Positions 45,220 to 54,922 of a DNA stretch of 64,000 nucleotides are shown here, piece by piece. A program made the position numbers and the translations under genes. The notes under the pieces were generated by a model, which was not told the DNA's origin, made no database searches, and saw only the letters and a program-made list of their open reading frames with translations. The stretch is from an uncultured Oscillospiraceae bacterium (GTDB lineage: Bacteria; Bacillota; Clostridia; Oscillospirales; Acutalibacteraceae): the NCBI GenBank assembly GCA_900543795.1, contig UQSH01000002.1, positions 1 through 64,000 on the forward strand, written 5' to 3'. The stretch's first letter is position 1. Every line of letters starts with the position of its first letter.

Positions 45220-45391
45220 CAAGGCGGTATAAATATTAGCCTTATAGTTTAATTTATATATTAATACATTAAATATACAGTTTATCCGTTAAATAAATCA
45301 GCCCCGAAAACGCAGAATAGCCCACCGGTTTTACCCGACAGGCTATTCCACGTGATGAAAAGAGGAGAATATGTTAAAACGGTTTCCCGTT
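45220..45391. other. Gene-free AT-rich gap downstream of noc
   Basis: The whole parA-noc gap (44878-45391, 514 bp) holds no gene I can support. Besides the parS sites it contains an 8-bp inverted repeat GAATAGCC/GGCTATTC (45315-45322 and 45341-45348) and, at the noc stop, AAAACGG/CCGTTTT, a weak terminator candidate for noc. I saw no cluster of DnaA boxes. Confidence 0.5.
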
Positions 45392-46216
45392 TTAAGCAGA
45401 GTTAGTTTCCGCTTTTGATGAGCTTTCAACTGCTTTTTGCGGATTTTTCGGTATTCTGACAAAAAATTCTATATAATCGTCTGTTTCCGTTTTATTTGAC
45501 TCGGCAGGTATTCCTGCCTCCTTCATTGTATTTATTGCTTTATTAACCGTATTAACGAAAATACGAACATCCTTAAATATTTTAACTATATTTTTATGGC
45601 TCTTTACCTTTTTGTCTGTTAAAGAGTCGATATAAGCGTCTGTTTGGGCAACATTCCAGCCCTTTTCCTTGATAAAGTTAAGGGTTGTCCAAATCTGCTT
45701 TTCAGATTCAAGCCTTAAAAGTGCTCTTGCGTGGCGTTCCGTTAAGCCTTCCTTTTCAATAAAATAACGAACATCGGCAGGCAATTTCAACAGTCTGAGC
45801 TTATTTGAAAGGGCGCTTTGGCTTTTTCCGAGCCGTTTTGCAATCTGCTCCTGAGTCATACCAAAGTGATTTTGCATCTGCGAAATTGCCTGTGCCTCTT
45901 CAAAGAAGCTTAAATCGGAGCGCTGAATGTTTTCAAGAATAGAATAAACCGCAGATTCCTCATAGTCGCAGTCAACGATAAGGCAGGGAACCTTGTCCAA
46001 ATTTGCAAGAATGGCGGCTCTCAATCGTCTTTCACCTGCGATAATTTCAAAATAATCACTGTTGTTTATTCTGCGTGCAAGAAGCGGTTGAAGTATTCCG
46101 TTTTCCTTGATAGATTCCGAAAGGCTTAAAAGCTCCTCGCTTTTAAACTGCTTTCGAGGCTGATATGGATTAGGGAGCAGCTTTTCTGTTGCAATCCTAA
46201 CTATTTCCTCCGGCAT
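45392..46216 (-). CDS. noc: Nucleoid-occlusion / ParB-like protein Noc
   Basis: 274 residues from the ATG at 46216 with GGAG eight bases upstream. ParB superfamily: NPYQPRKQF, CTP box AGERRLRAAILAN, ENIQRSDLSFFEEAQAI and helix-turn-helix TQEQIAKRLGKSQSALSNKLRLLKLP. Its position after rsmG and before parA, and the changed recognition helix relative to the second ParB, match Noc, which keeps division septa off the nucleoid. The basic region after 195 and the Ser/Glu-rich tail lack the N-terminal amphipathic membrane helix of Bacillus Noc, so membrane binding is uncertain. Confidence 0.85.
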   Translation of the reverse strand: MPEEIVRIATEKLLPNPYQPRKQFKSEELLSLSESIKENGILQPLLARRINNSDYFEIIAGERRLRAAILANLDKVPCLIVDCDYEESAVYSILENIQRSDLSFFEEAQAISQMQNHFGMTQEQIAKRLGKSQSALSNKLRLLKLPADVRYFIEKEGLTERHARALLRLESEKQIWTTLNFIKEKGWNVAQTDAYIDSLTDKKVKSHKNIVKIFKDVRIFVNTVNKAINTMKEAGIPAESNKTETDDYIEFFVRIPKNPQKAVESSSKAETNSA

Positions 46217-46263
46217 TTGCCACACTCCTTACTCCTCTGTGTCTATACTATACCATATTTTTT

Positions 46264-46301
46264 CACAGAAAAAAAGGATTTCTTATATCAAGAAATCCTT
46301 T
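46264..46301 (-). terminator. Terminator of the mnmE-mnmG-rsmG unit
   Basis: AAAGGATTTCTT and AAGAAATCCTTT form a 12-bp perfect stem with a 5-nt loop. On the minus strand a run of seven T follows. It separates rsmG from noc. Confidence 0.85.
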
Positions 46302-46324
46302 AAATTCTATCATTATCGTCAAAT

Positions 46325-47029
46325 TTACAACGGCTTGGAGCTGATTTTTTTAGATTTTCTGGGGTATTTTATCGAGGTTTGCGATATTTTTCTTATCAAA
46401 ACAAGATTTCGCTTATCTCCTGTTGGGAGTTCAAGTGAAACAATATTTTCAATTTTGCCTCCAAGCTTTTCAATAGCGTTTTTTCCAAGCTCGGCTTCGC
46501 TCTCTGCGCCCTTCATTGAAACATACATTCCGCCAACCTTAACAAGCGGCAGGCAGTATTCGGCAAGCATATTAAGCGGAGCAACCGCACGGGTAACTGC
46601 AAAATCGAAGCTCTCTCTGTATTTAACATTAAGTCCGATATTTTCCGCTCTGTCATGAACAACATCGCCCATAAGGCCGTTATATCTCATAACCTCCTTG
46701 ATAAAGCTTAGCTTTTTGCCCACGGAATCAAGAAATGTTAAATCAAGATCAGGCCTTGCAATCAAAAGGGGAAGCCCCGGAAATCCTGCGCCGCAGCCAA
46801 CATCAATAACGGAAGAGCCGTGCGGCAAATCAACTGCGGAAAATATGCTTAAAGAATCAACAAAATGCTTAATAACAATTTCATCAGGCTCTGTTATGGC
46901 AGTTAGGTTAATATGATTGTTCCACCTAACAAGCCTTTGCTCAAGAAGCTCAAATCTGTCAAGCGCCATATCATCAAGCAAAACACCGAAATCAAGCGCT
47001 GCGGTCTTTAATAAATCCTTATCAATCAT
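46325..47029 (-). CDS. rsmG: 16S rRNA 7-methylguanosine methyltransferase
   Basis: 234 residues. Methylates N7 of G527 in 16S rRNA using S-adenosylmethionine; loss of function gives low-level streptomycin resistance in several bacteria. Rossmann methyltransferase motif I ([17 protein letters not shown], about residues 70-86), LDSVGKK, and [19 protein letters not shown] are clear. The basic C-terminal tail ([14 protein letters not shown]) is slightly long. Its start overlaps the mnmG stop by 4 bp. Confidence 0.95.
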   Translation of the reverse strand: MIDKDLLKTAALDFGVLLDDMALDRFELLEQRLVRWNNHINLTAITEPDEIVIKHFVDSLSIFSAVDLPHGSSVIDVGCGAGFPGLPLLIARPDLDLTFLDSVGKKLSFIKEVMRYNGLMGDVVHDRAENIGLNVKYRESFDFAVTRAVAPLNMLAEYCLPLVKVGGMYVSMKGAESEAELGKNAIEKLGGKIENIVSLELPTGDKRNLVLIRKISQTSIKYPRKSKKISSKPL

Positions 47030-48891
47030 AGCGACTCCAAAATTATATTAAGAGCGGCAACATCAGCGGGATTAACTCCGCTTATTCTGCCTGCCTGCCC
47101 CAAATTTTCAGGTCTGATTTTTGAAAGCTTTTCAATTGCTTCAAGCCTCAGCCCCTTTAATGACGAATAATCAATATCCTTTGGGATTTTTTTGCACTCA
47201 ATTCTTCGCATTTCCTTAATCTGCTGCTCCTGCCGTGCAATATATCCCTCATATTTAACTGAAATTTCAACCTGCTCGAAAACCTCATAAGGCAAATCGG
47301 GTCTTTGGGTGTCAACACTCTCTAAATCCTTATAGGTTATCTGCGGTCTTTTAATCAATTCTATCATTTTACAGCCCTTTTTTAAAGGGGTTGTTGAACA
47401 TTTTTTCAAAATCTCCTGCAATTCTTCAGAAACAGGAAGCGAAGTTTCTTCAATTCTGCGTCTTTCCGCCTTTATCTGTTCAAGCTTTTCAAGAAAAGCA
47501 GAATATCTTTCCTCGCTTATTAACCCGATTTTATATCCAATGGGGGTTAATCGAATATCAGCATTGTCCTGCCGAAGAACAAGGCGATATTCGCTTCGGC
47601 TTGTCATCATTCTGTATGGATCGGAGCAACCCTTTGTTACAAGGTCATCAATCAGCGTTCCGATATATGAGCCGCCTCTGTCAAGCACCAAGGGCTCCTT
47701 GCCCTTAATTTTCAATGCCGCATTAATTCCGGCAACAAGCCCCTGTGCCGCCGCTTCCTCATATCCGCTTGAGCCGTTAAACTGACCTGCGCCGTAAAGA
47801 CCGCAAAAATCGTGAAATTCAAGAGTTGATTTCAATGCGGTTGGATCAACGCAATCATATTCAATTGCATAAGCAGTTCTCATAACCTTTGCGTTTTCAA
47901 GTCCGGGGATGGTGTGAATAAACTGAAGCTGAACATCCTCGGGAAGAGAGGAGGACAGCCCTTGCAAATACATTTCCTCCGTTTCGAGTCCGCACGGCTC
48001 AATGAAAAGCTGATGGCGTTCCTTATCTGCAAAGCGAACAATTTTATCCTCAAAGCTCGGGCAGTAGCGAGGTCCCACTCCCTCAATTTTTCCGCTATAC
48101 ATCGGAGAGCGGTCAAGATTGTTAAGAATAACGCTTTTCGTGTTTTCGTTTGTGTATGTAATATAGCAATTAACCTTGTTTTGCGGAGCATTTTTTGTTT
48201 CAAAGCTAAACGGAACCGTGTGCTCATCGCCCTGCTGAATTTCCGTTTTTGAAAAATCAACGCTTCTTCTGTTGACACGGCTCGGCGTTCCCGTTTTAAA
48301 TCTGCGAAGCGGAATGTTAAGCTTATAAAGGCTTTTAGAAAGCTCATTTGCCGGAAACATTCCGTCCGGTCCGCTTGAATATGAAACATCGCCGATATAA
48401 ACTCTTCCGCCGAGAAATGTGCCCGTTGCAATAATAACGGCTTTTGCGGTGAAAACAGCTTCAAGCTTTGTTGTCAGCTCCCAAAGCCCGTTATCCTTCT
48501 GCTCAACAGAAACAATTTCAGCCTGCCGAACATCAAGATTATCCTGCAATTCAAGAGTATGCTTCATTCCCTTGGAATATTCACGCCTGTCTATTTGCGC
48601 CCTTAAAGAATGAACGGCAGGTCCCTTGCCGAGATTTAACATTCTGCTTTGAAGCGAATATTTATCCGCCGCCTTGCCCATTTCTCCGCCGAGCGCATCT
48701 ATTTCACGAACAAGGTGCCCCTTTGACGTTCCGCCGATAGACGGATTGCAGGGCATATTGCCTATCCAATCAAGATTAATAGTAAAAACTGCGGTTTTGC
48801 AGCCAAGTCTTGCCGAAGCAAGCCCGGCTTCAATGCCTGCGTGGCCTGCACCGATAACCGCAACATCATAGTTTTCCGAAAAATATTTCAT
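47026..48891 (-). CDS. mnmG: tRNA uridine-5-carboxymethylaminomethyl modification enzyme MnmG (GidA)
   Basis: 621 residues. FAD enzyme that with MnmE modifies wobble uridine 34 of several tRNAs. The N-terminal FAD motif [19 protein letters not shown] (about residues 11-29), [20 protein letters not shown], the [10 protein letters not shown] stretch and the tRNA-binding helical C-terminus ([30 protein letters not shown] end) are present. Encoded directly between mnmE (21 bp upstream) and rsmG (4-bp overlap), so one transcript. Confidence 0.97.
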   Translation of the reverse strand: MKYFSENYDVAVIGAGHAGIEAGLASARLGCKTAVFTINLDWIGNMPCNPSIGGTSKGHLVREIDALGGEMGKAADKYSLQSRMLNLGKGPAVHSLRAQIDRREYSKGMKHTLELQDNLDVRQAEIVSVEQKDNGLWELTTKLEAVFTAKAVIIATGTFLGGRVYIGDVSYSSGPDGMFPANELSKSLYKLNIPLRRFKTGTPSRVNRRSVDFSKTEIQQGDEHTVPFSFETKNAPQNKVNCYITYTNENTKSVILNNLDRSPMYSGKIEGVGPRYCPSFEDKIVRFADKERHQLFIEPCGLETEEMYLQGLSSSLPEDVQLQFIHTIPGLENAKVMRTAYAIEYDCVDPTALKSTLEFHDFCGLYGAGQFNGSSGYEEAAAQGLVAGINAALKIKGKEPLVLDRGGSYIGTLIDDLVTKGCSDPYRMMTSRSEYRLVLRQDNADIRLTPIGYKIGLISEERYSAFLEKLEQIKAERRRIEETSLPVSEELQEILKKCSTTPLKKGCKMIELIKRPQITYKDLESVDTQRPDLPYEVFEQVEISVKYEGYIARQEQQIKEMRRIECKKIPKDIDYSSLKGLRLEAIEKLSKIRPENLGQAGRISGVNPADVAALNIILESL

Positions 48892-48912
48892 ACCGTTTAC
48901 CTGATATAAGAA

Positions 48913-50286
48913 TTATTTACCAACGCAAAATTTGCTGAATATATTATTAACAACCTCAACGGTTGCTTTCTTTCCCGTCAACGCAAGAAGCTCATCAACC
49001 GCACCGTCAATAAGAACATTAACTGCGTCAAATGTTATTCCGCCTTGAAGCGCATTTATTGCTTCGTCGATTGCGGCAAGCGCATTCTTGCAGCATTTTT
49101 TCTGCCTGATGTTTGCAAGCAGGGGAGCGGAGGCATCAAAATCAGTAACACCGAAAAGCTCTGATATTGCCGCTTCAAGCTCTGCGGCATATTTACTGTT
49201 TGCCGCACTCATATAAACAACCCTGTTAAACGCTTTTTCAACGGCAGACATATCAGCACCGTTTTCAATATCAATTTTATTTATAACCGCAACGGCATTT
49301 TTGCCTTTGCATTTTTCAATAAGGTCAAAATCACTTTCGTTAAGGGGAACGCTGCTGTCAAAAACCGCAATAACAAGAGAAGCACTTTCGATTTTCTCAT
49401 AAGCCCTCTTAATTCCGATTGCTTCAACAACATCTCCGCCCTCTCGCAGTCCTGCCGTGTCGCTCAAATGAAGAACAAGATTTCCGAGACGAACGCTTTC
49501 CTCAACAATATCACGAGTTGTTCCGGCAATATCGGTTACAATGCTCTTTTCTCTGCCGGCAAGCAAATTCATAAGAGTTGATTTTCCCGCATTCGGTCTG
49601 CCTGCAATAGTTGTTTCAATTCCCTGCGTTGCAGCCTGACCGTTCTCGTAATTATCAATAAGAGCCGAAAGCTCGTTTCGGTTGTCTGTCAGCGTTTGCA
49701 AAAGTGTGCCTTCTTCAAGCTCGGGAATTTCCTCGTCCGGATAATCAACCCAAGCCGCCATCAACGCCGATGAGCTTATAAGGCTTTCCAAAATACTGTT
49801 AATTTTATTGCTCAAGGAGCCTTGAAGAAGATTAAACGACGCCCTTGCCGCCGCATCTCCCTGAGCCGAAATCAAATCGGCAACGCTTTCCGCCTGCGCC
49901 AAATCAAGCTTGCCGTTTAAAAACGCTCTTTTGGTAAATTCTCCTGCCTCGGCAGGCTCTGCACCTGCATCAAAAACTGCTTCAAGTGTTTTTTGAACAA
50001 TAAAAAGTCCGCCGTGAACAGAAAGCTCAACAACATCCTCGCCCGTGTAGCTCCTCGGAGCTCTGAAAACGAGCGCAACTGCGTTGTCTATTCTTTCATT
50101 TTTATATTTTATATATCCGAATTTAGCTCTGTATCCGCCAAGCTCGCAAAGCGAGGAATTGTCGGCAGGGCAGAAAACCTTATCGGCAATTACAACTGCC
50201 TTTTCTCCGCTTATTCTTATAACGCCTATTCCGCCGGCGGCGTTTCCCGTTGCAACGGCGGCAACCGTTTTTGCCATAAAATTCAT
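48913..50286 (-). CDS. mnmE: tRNA modification GTPase MnmE (TrmE)
   Basis: 457 residues. Partner of MnmG. An N-terminal tetrahydrofolate-binding domain (RISGEKA; YTGEDVVELSVHGG) is followed by a helical domain interrupted by the GTPase domain (GRPNAGKSTLMN near 232; DTAGLRE; NKID). The C-terminal CVGK, whose Cys is required for modification, is intact. ATG at 50286 with AAAGG close upstream; an ATG three codons later is possible. A terminator upstream separates it from jag. Confidence 0.97.
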   Translation of the reverse strand: MNFMAKTVAAVATGNAAGGIGVIRISGEKAVVIADKVFCPADNSSLCELGGYRAKFGYIKYKNERIDNAVALVFRAPRSYTGEDVVELSVHGGLFIVQKTLEAVFDAGAEPAEAGEFTKRAFLNGKLDLAQAESVADLISAQGDAAARASFNLLQGSLSNKINSILESLISSSALMAAWVDYPDEEIPELEEGTLLQTLTDNRNELSALIDNYENGQAATQGIETTIAGRPNAGKSTLMNLLAGREKSIVTDIAGTTRDIVEESVRLGNLVLHLSDTAGLREGGDVVEAIGIKRAYEKIESASLVIAVFDSSVPLNESDFDLIEKCKGKNAVAVINKIDIENGADMSAVEKAFNRVVYMSAANSKYAAELEAAISELFGVTDFDASAPLLANIRQKKCCKNALAAIDEAINALQGGITFDAVNVLIDGAVDELLALTGKKATVEVVNNIFSKFCVGK

Positions 50287-50334
50287 CTGCCTTTCAAATT
50301 CAATAATAATTTAATCCTTTTGATTAATCAAAAT

Positions 50335-50362
50335 GAACAAAGAGGCGGAATGCTCCGCCTCT
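50335..50362 (-). terminator. Terminator after jag
   Basis: AGAGGCGGA-ATGC-TCCGCCTCT forms a 9-bp GC-rich stem; on the minus strand TTTGTTC follows. It ends the rpmH-to-jag unit. Confidence 0.75.
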
Positions 50363-50373
50363 ATCACCTTTTA

Positions 50374-51339
50374 TTAGTCCTTATTTACTTCGATTTTTCC
50401 GAATTTGGTAAAATCCTTCGGTGCAGGAGCCGCCTTCTTTGCAGGAGCAGAGGAGCTTCTTCTTGAATAGCCTCTGTCTCTTGACTGATATTTTACTCCG
50501 CCCTCGGGCTGAATAACAACTCTTCTTTCTGCACCGTAGCCGATTGAAACAGATTCAACACCGTCAATTTCCTGAATTGTTGTGTGAATAAGTCTTCTTT
50601 CAAAGGGGTTCATCGGCTCAAAGGTGTGGCGCCTGCCTGTTCTTAAAACATATTCGGCGTTTTTGCGTGCAAGTGCTCTAACGGCCTCTGTTCTCTTTTC
50701 ACGGTAATCGGCAACATTAAGAACAACTCTAACATACTTTCCGCTCTTTTTCTTTGCGATAAGGCTTGTAAGATACTGAATAGCGTCAAGCGTTTCGCCT
50801 CTTCTGCCGATAATGATACCGCAGTCCTCTGTGTCAACAGTAATTTCAAGAACACCGTCAACAACTGCACCGCTGACATTTGCGCCCTCAACATTAAGAC
50901 CTTTAAGCATTTCGCTTACATAGGCAAGCGTTGTTTCCATATCAATATCGTTTTCGGTAATTTTTTCTTCCTCGTTATGCTCACGAGGAGCCTTTTCGAT
51001 AGCGGCAGGCGCTTCCTTTTTAGGCTGTGCCTTCTTAGGAGCACTCTTTGCCTCTGCTTTTGCAGGAGCATCTTTTTTTGCCGACTGCGGCTTTGCCTGC
51101 TTTTTCTGTGCAGGCTTTTTAGCCTTTTTGCCGTCGTCATAACAGAATTTCACCTCAGCGTCGCTTCCGCCGAAAAGACCGAGAATTTTTTTCTTCGGCA
51201 TTGCGATAAGCTCTTCGTGAAAATATGCTTCATTCGGATTTGCAATGCCCTCTTTTGAAAGGAGCGCCGTTAAGCCTGCTTTTGCGGCGGCAGACGCTTC
51301 CTCACGGGTTTTGCCCTTTCCGATAAATTCGTATTTCAT
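50374..51339 (-). CDS. jag: RNA-binding protein Jag (KhpB/EloR type)
   Basis: 321 residues. A Jag_N domain (residues 1-50, FIGKGKTREEA) is followed by a low-complexity Lys/Ala/Pro linker (about 65-125). A KH domain with the GRRG loop (about 178-181) and a C-terminal R3H domain (about 200-270, REKRTEAVRALARKNA) come next, then a basic tail of Arg, Ser, Ala and Lys. In Gram-positives Jag works with KhpA to set cell length and bind RNAs. It lies 73 bp after yidC, with a hairpin AGTCTGC/GCAGACT between them. The basic linker and tail may help RNA binding. Confidence 0.93.
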   Translation of the reverse strand: MKYEFIGKGKTREEASAAAKAGLTALLSKEGIANPNEAYFHEELIAMPKKKILGLFGGSDAEVKFCYDDGKKAKKPAQKKQAKPQSAKKDAPAKAEAKSAPKKAQPKKEAPAAIEKAPREHNEEEKITENDIDMETTLAYVSEMLKGLNVEGANVSGAVVDGVLEITVDTEDCGIIIGRRGETLDAIQYLTSLIAKKKSGKYVRVVLNVADYREKRTEAVRALARKNAEYVLRTGRRHTFEPMNPFERRLIHTTIQEIDGVESVSIGYGAERRVVIQPEGGVKYQSRDRGYSRRSSSAPAKKAAPAPKDFTKFGKIEVNKD

Positions 51340-51412
51340 ATTAATTTTGCCTTTCCGCCCGCAGTTGAAGGAAAAAGTTTAATATAAGTCTGCCTGCGAG
51401 CCGCAGACTGCG

Positions 51413-52444
51413 TTATTTATTCATTTTCTTTATGCTTTCCTCTCTTGAACGGCGATAAACCGTGTTGTCAAGCATAAGCTTTGCCTGACTCTTGCGAGGA
51501 GGATAGAATTTTGCAATAAACAACTGTTGAAGGATTGCAACAACATTTGAAACAATCCAATAGAAACCTACCGCTGCGGGAACCTTAAATGCAATGCCAA
51601 ACGAGAAGAGAGGCATTATAAGCATCATCATCATCATACTGCCCATCTGCTGAGCTGCGGCGGGATTGTTTTTCTTTTGAATAATCATTGAAATGATTGA
51701 CGAGCCAAGCGAGGTTGCAAATGAAACAATCGGAATAATAACGATTAAGCCGTCCTTCCAATGCGGAATAGCCGTCATATCAAGAGAGCCGATATAAAGT
51801 CCGGAGCGATAGCTCTCTATTGCCGAAACCTTATCGGCGGTAAACAAATCGGGGAACTGCGCAACAAGCGAGTCCTTCATTGCATTCCAATTTTCAAGAA
51901 TTGAAAGCTGAAGATAAAAGGTTGTTTTTCCTTCTATACCCAAAAAGCCTTTAACAAATTCAGTTAACTGCTCTGAATACTCTCCGAAATTCGGAATGTT
52001 AATAACATAAGAAAGAGGATAATAGATAATTCCGATAATTCCCATAAGGAAAACCATCTGGAAAATCATAGGTCCGCAGCCCATTTGCATAGGATCATGA
52101 CCTTCTCGTGCATATAAATCCTGCATTTCCTCGTTAAGCCTTGCCTGTGCTTTTTGGCGTTCTCTTGGGTCGCTTATGGCACTGATGTTATATTTTTTTT
52201 GAATTTTTTGGATTTTCGGTTGAATCCTTGCGGTTTTCGCCGTTGTTTTCTGCTGATGAATATTTACGGGAAGTAAAACCAAGCGTGTTAAAACCGTAAA
52301 TATAATAATTGCAATGAAATATTCATTGTTAAGTGCAGAAAGCAGAAATTCCATGCAGCGTCCGAAAAGCCAATAAAGCGGCTTTAAAAAGCCTGTTCCC
52401 TCGGAAGTCGCCATAAGCACCGGGTTAATAAACATATTAAGCAT
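51413..52444 (-). CDS. yidC: Membrane protein insertase YidC (SpoIIIJ/OxaA family)
   Basis: 343 residues. Inserts proteins into the cytoplasmic membrane with or without SecYEG. The five-helix core is visible (FIAIIIFTVLTRLVLLPVNIHQQ; GPMIFQMVFLMGIIGIIYYPLSY; PAAVGFYWIVSNVVAILQQLF) with the positively charged KTTAKTARIQPKIQKIQKKY hairpin. An insert of about 90 residues between the third and fourth helices is longer than in Bacillus. There is no lipoprotein Cys at the N-terminus. Its ATG shares one base with the yidD stop. Confidence 0.94.
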   Translation of the reverse strand: MLNMFINPVLMATSEGTGFLKPLYWLFGRCMEFLLSALNNEYFIAIIIFTVLTRLVLLPVNIHQQKTTAKTARIQPKIQKIQKKYNISAISDPRERQKAQARLNEEMQDLYAREGHDPMQMGCGPMIFQMVFLMGIIGIIYYPLSYVINIPNFGEYSEQLTEFVKGFLGIEGKTTFYLQLSILENWNAMKDSLVAQFPDLFTADKVSAIESYRSGLYIGSLDMTAIPHWKDGLIVIIPIVSFATSLGSSIISMIIQKKNNPAAAQQMGSMMMMMLIMPLFSFGIAFKVPAAVGFYWIVSNVVAILQQLFIAKFYPPRKSQAKLMLDNTVYRRSREESIKKMNK

Positions 52445-52695
52445 TAGTTGTCCTCATTTTTATTTTTTTTGGGAGGCACAGGATCATACCCTCCCTTAAA
52501 AAAAGGATTGCACCTTAAAATCCGCCTTATTGCAAGAAGCGTTCCCTTAAAAATTCCGTGAATTTCAATTGCCTCAATTGCATATTGCGAGCAGGTTGGA
52601 GTGTAGCGGCACGAGCCGTTTGAAAATCTTGGGCTTATCGTCATTTGATAAGTTTTGATTAAAAATATCATTAGCCTTTTAATCGGATTTTTCAC
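52444..52695 (-). CDS. yidD: Membrane protein insertion efficiency factor YidD
   Basis: 83 residues. Small amphipathic, Cys-containing protein with the diagnostic pattern [30 protein letters not shown] and [14 protein letters not shown]. It helps YidC-dependent insertion at the membrane. It overlaps rnpA by 4 bp upstream and yidC by 1 bp downstream, so all three are translationally coupled. The tail ends in Asn/Lys/Glu residues. Confidence 0.95.
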   Translation of the reverse strand: MKNPIKRLMIFLIKTYQMTISPRFSNGSCRYTPTCSQYAIEAIEIHGIFKGTLLAIRRILRCNPFFKGGYDPVPPKKNKNEDN

Positions 52696-53024
52696 TTTAT
52701 AGCTCCCAATTCACGCAGCTGGCTCTCCATATCAAAAAGCACCTGCTGCATTTTAACCTGAGTTGTTTTCGTTCTGGCAACAAAAACTATATCGCAATTG
52801 AAAAGGAGCCTGCCTTCAATTGAAGAAAATGCGGCTCTTATAACTCTGCGTGCACGGTTTCGCTGAACTGCTCCTCCGATTTTTTTGCTGCTCGTTATTC
52901 CCACTCTTGTTTCGCCCTTGCCGTTTTTCATTATATATGTTACGAGGCAGGGCGATGCCGAGCTTTTACCACGGTAATATAAACGGCGGAAATCCTTGTT
53001 TTCTTTTATGGCTGTGCTTTTCAC
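52692..53024 (-). CDS. rnpA: Ribonuclease P protein component
   Basis: 110 residues, basic. Binds RNase P RNA and helps cleave 5' leaders from pre-tRNAs. The RNR motif region ([14 protein letters not shown], about 54-67), [13 protein letters not shown] and [10 protein letters not shown] are present. It lies 32 bp after rpmH in the usual order. The RNase P RNA gene itself was not found here. Confidence 0.94.
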   Translation of the reverse strand: MKSTAIKENKDFRRLYYRGKSSASPCLVTYIMKNGKGETRVGITSSKKIGGAVQRNRARRVIRAAFSSIEGRLLFNCDIVFVARTKTTQVKMQQVLFDMESQLRELGAIK

Positions 53025-53056
53025 TTAACCATTCCTTTAATAACCGTTAGGAGAAA

Positions 53057-53191
53057 TCAGTAAGAAAGCTGCTTTCTGCCCTTTGCACGGCGGCGTGCCA
53101 ATACTTTTCTTCCGTTTTTGGTTGACATTCTCTTTCTGAAACCGTGTTCCATCTTTGCATGCCTCTTTTTCGGCTGAAATGTTCTTTTCAT
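53057..53191 (-). CDS. rpmH: 50S ribosomal protein L34
   Basis: 44 residues, very basic: [20 protein letters not shown], then an Arg/Lys-rich stretch ending GRKQLSY. Exactly the family length. AAAGG lies upstream of the ATG at 53191. It heads the unit rpmH-rnpA-yidD-yidC-jag. The leader contains a small hairpin CTGCAC/GTGCAG (53241-53258). Confidence 0.97.
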   Translation of the reverse strand: MKRTFQPKKRHAKMEHGFRKRMSTKNGRKVLARRRAKGRKQLSY

Positions 53192-53325
53192 TAAATTCAC
53201 TACCTTTCACAGACTAAACTCGTCTTAATCTTTATTTTCTCTGCACGGTATAGTGCAGGCACAAACAATAATATGATTCGGGCAGAAAAAAACACTTCTC
53301 CCCATAATCCACATTAGCGAATAGT

Positions 53326-53355
53326 ATTATATATTAAAAAATACTGACTTGTCAA
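53326..53355 (-). promoter_or_regulatory. Consensus promoter of the rpmH unit
   Basis: Minus strand TTGACA (complement of 53350-53355), 18-bp spacer, TATAAT (complement of 53326-53331). Transcription should start near 53318, giving a leader of about 127 nt. The gap 53192-53491 also holds one DnaA-box-like TAATCCACA (near 53304-53312) and otherwise no gene or origin-like cluster. Confidence 0.75.
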
Positions 53356-53491
53356 CTAAAAAATAATAAATCTTGTTTTTATTAAAATTATATATTATAA
53401 TAACACTATATTTAGTGGGGGCATTCCGTTCAAACCGCAAGAGTGCCCTCGACAAAGCAAAAAATTATTAAATATGCAGGGGGATTTTGCA

Positions 53492-54196
53492 ATGCTTGGA
53501 ATTATCGGCGCAATGGATATTGAAATCCTTGAAATCCAAAAAAGAATAAAAAACCCGGTTATAACAGAAACGGCATCCTGCCGCTTTGTTTGCGGATATA
53601 TAGGAAGCGTTATGGTGTGTGCGGCAATGTGCTCTCCCGGTAAGGTAAACGCCGCCTTGTGCGCTCAGGCAATGATTGATAATTTTAAGCCGGATAAAAT
53701 AATAAACACCGGCGTGGGCTGTTCTCTTCGCAGTGATGTTGCCGTTAAGAATATCGTTGTTGCAAGCGATGTGTGCGAATATGATATTGATATTTCCGCT
53801 CTCGGCGAGCCAAGAGGATTTATAAACGGATTAAATAAAATTAAAATCGAAACGGATTTTGAAATTTCAAACACGCTTGCACGCATCGCAATAAATTCAG
53901 GTGAAAAAATCCACAGAGGAACGGTTGCCAGCGGCGACACATTTATTGCAAGCGCCGAGCTGAAATCCTTTATTGCAAGGGAGTTTTCCGCCGTTTGCGG
54001 AGAAATGGAGGGAGCGGCAATAGGCCACACCTGCGCCGCAAACAAAATTCCGTTTGCCGTTTTAAGAACGATAAGCGACGGGGGAGACGAAGCCGCCGCA
54101 ATCGACTATCCAACCTTCAAAAAAATCGCCGCAGAAAAATCTACGGCGGTTATACTTAAATATATTGAAGGCGAGGAAACACAGATGGAGCTTTAA
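53492..54196 (+). CDS. 5'-methylthioadenosine/S-adenosylhomocysteine nucleosidase-like protein
   Basis: 234 residues from the ATG at 53492, eight bases after GGGGG; an ATG at 53474 has no ribosome site. Hydrolyses the N-glycosidic bond of MTA and SAH, feeding the methyl cycle. Family motifs: GIIGAMDIEILEI at the start, NTGVGCSL, TVASGDTFI, CGEMEGAAIGHTCA (substrate-binding Glu) and LRTISDGGD with the catalytic Asp. The sequence is more divergent than typical MtnN, so another nucleoside is possible. It is a plus-strand gene inside a minus-strand block, and its stop codon overlaps that of the convergent regulator. Confidence 0.85.
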   Translation: MLGIIGAMDIEILEIQKRIKNPVITETASCRFVCGYIGSVMVCAAMCSPGKVNAALCAQAMIDNFKPDKIINTGVGCSLRSDVAVKNIVVASDVCEYDIDISALGEPRGFINGLNKIKIETDFEISNTLARIAINSGEKIHRGTVASGDTFIASAELKSFIAREFSAVCGEMEGAAIGHTCAANKIPFAVLRTISDGGDEAAAIDYPTFKKIAAEKSTAVILKYIEGEETQMEL

Positions 54197-54840
54197 TCGA
54201 GTATTCCGATAAAGTTATTCAAAATGTATTCCTCTGCCTCTTCAACAATTGTGTGAAGCGCATTTTTATTAACATTATCCATTCCCGTTCTGGATTTATC
54301 CTCAATAAAGGCAAATTTTGAATCAAGAACGGCAATAGCGGCAGAGGCAAGCTCGTGCCCGATATTATAATCAAGCCTAAACATATCAGACGGCAAAATA
54401 CCTGCCTTTGCAAGTGTTAGCGCTCCTCGGTAAAGGCAAAGAGAGTAGTAATCTTTAAGATACTGTGCAATATTGCTTTCGGGCGCACAGGCAACTGCCG
54501 TGTCGGTTAAAATTCTCGTTCCCTGCAAAAGAGTTGCCATTGACGAGCCTTCAACGGTATCCCTTGAAAGATTAAGAATATATTCCTCGTCAAGGCCGAA
54601 TCTGCTGTTTGAAACGCCGAGCAAATAATCGGTTGTAACTCCGTAATATTCGCTGCACTTAATAACAAAGTCAAGGCCGCATTCACGGATTCCCTTTTCA
54701 TAGTGGCTTAAAAGTGCCTGGCTTATTCCCAAATCTGCGGCCGCCTTTTTTTGGCTGCATCCTCTTTCTTTTCTAAGTTGAGAAAGAACGGAGGCAAACC
54801 TTGAGGTTTTTCCGTTCTCTGTTTTTTTATTATCAGACAT
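54193..54840 (-). CDS. XRE-family transcriptional regulator
   Basis: 215 residues. An N-terminal helix-turn-helix (about 17-72: LSQLRKERGCSQKKAAADLGISQALLSHYEKG) is followed by a 140-residue helical C-terminal domain I cannot place, perhaps for ligand binding or multimerisation. It is convergent with the nucleosidase gene (the stop codons share TTAA, leaving no room for a terminator) and divergent from the histidine phosphatase. An inverted repeat in the divergent gap overlaps the -35 elements of both promoters, so it probably controls itself and the phosphatase. Confidence 0.8.
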   Translation of the reverse strand: MSDNKKTENGKTSRFASVLSQLRKERGCSQKKAAADLGISQALLSHYEKGIRECGLDFVIKCSEYYGVTTDYLLGVSNSRFGLDEEYILNLSRDTVEGSSMATLLQGTRILTDTAVACAPESNIAQYLKDYYSLCLYRGALTLAKAGILPSDMFRLDYNIGHELASAAIAVLDSKFAFIEDKSRTGMDNVNKNALHTIVEEAEEYILNNFIGILD

Positions 54841-54851
54841 AAATTTTTACC

Positions 54852-54922
54852 TTGCTTTACAAATTTTAGAAATCATTATACTATGTGTAATTATACTGCT
54901 TGTATTCACTTTTGTAAAGCAA
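54852..54922. promoter_or_regulatory. Symmetrical overlapping promoters and operator of the XRE/phosphatase pair
   Basis: TTGCTTTACAAA (54852-54863) and its exact inverse TTTGTAAAGCAA (54911-54922) flank a 47-bp centre. Plus promoter: TTTACA (54856-54861), 17 bp, TACTAT (54879-54884). Minus promoter: TTTACA (complement of 54913-54918), 17 bp, TATAAT (complement of 54890-54895). Each repeat arm contains one -35. A related TTTGTAAACAA lies at 54931-54941. Confidence 0.55.

Noticed and set aside
44984..45232. Plus-strand frame of 82 codons between parA and noc
   Set aside because: It runs through two parS-like sites, has no ribosome site, and its composition just reflects AT-rich DNA.
53192..53491. 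Chromosomal origin upstream of rpmH
   Set aside because: Only one imperfect DnaA box (TAATCCACA) is visible, with no cluster and no dnaA nearby; the AT-rich stretch is explained by the rpmH promoter.
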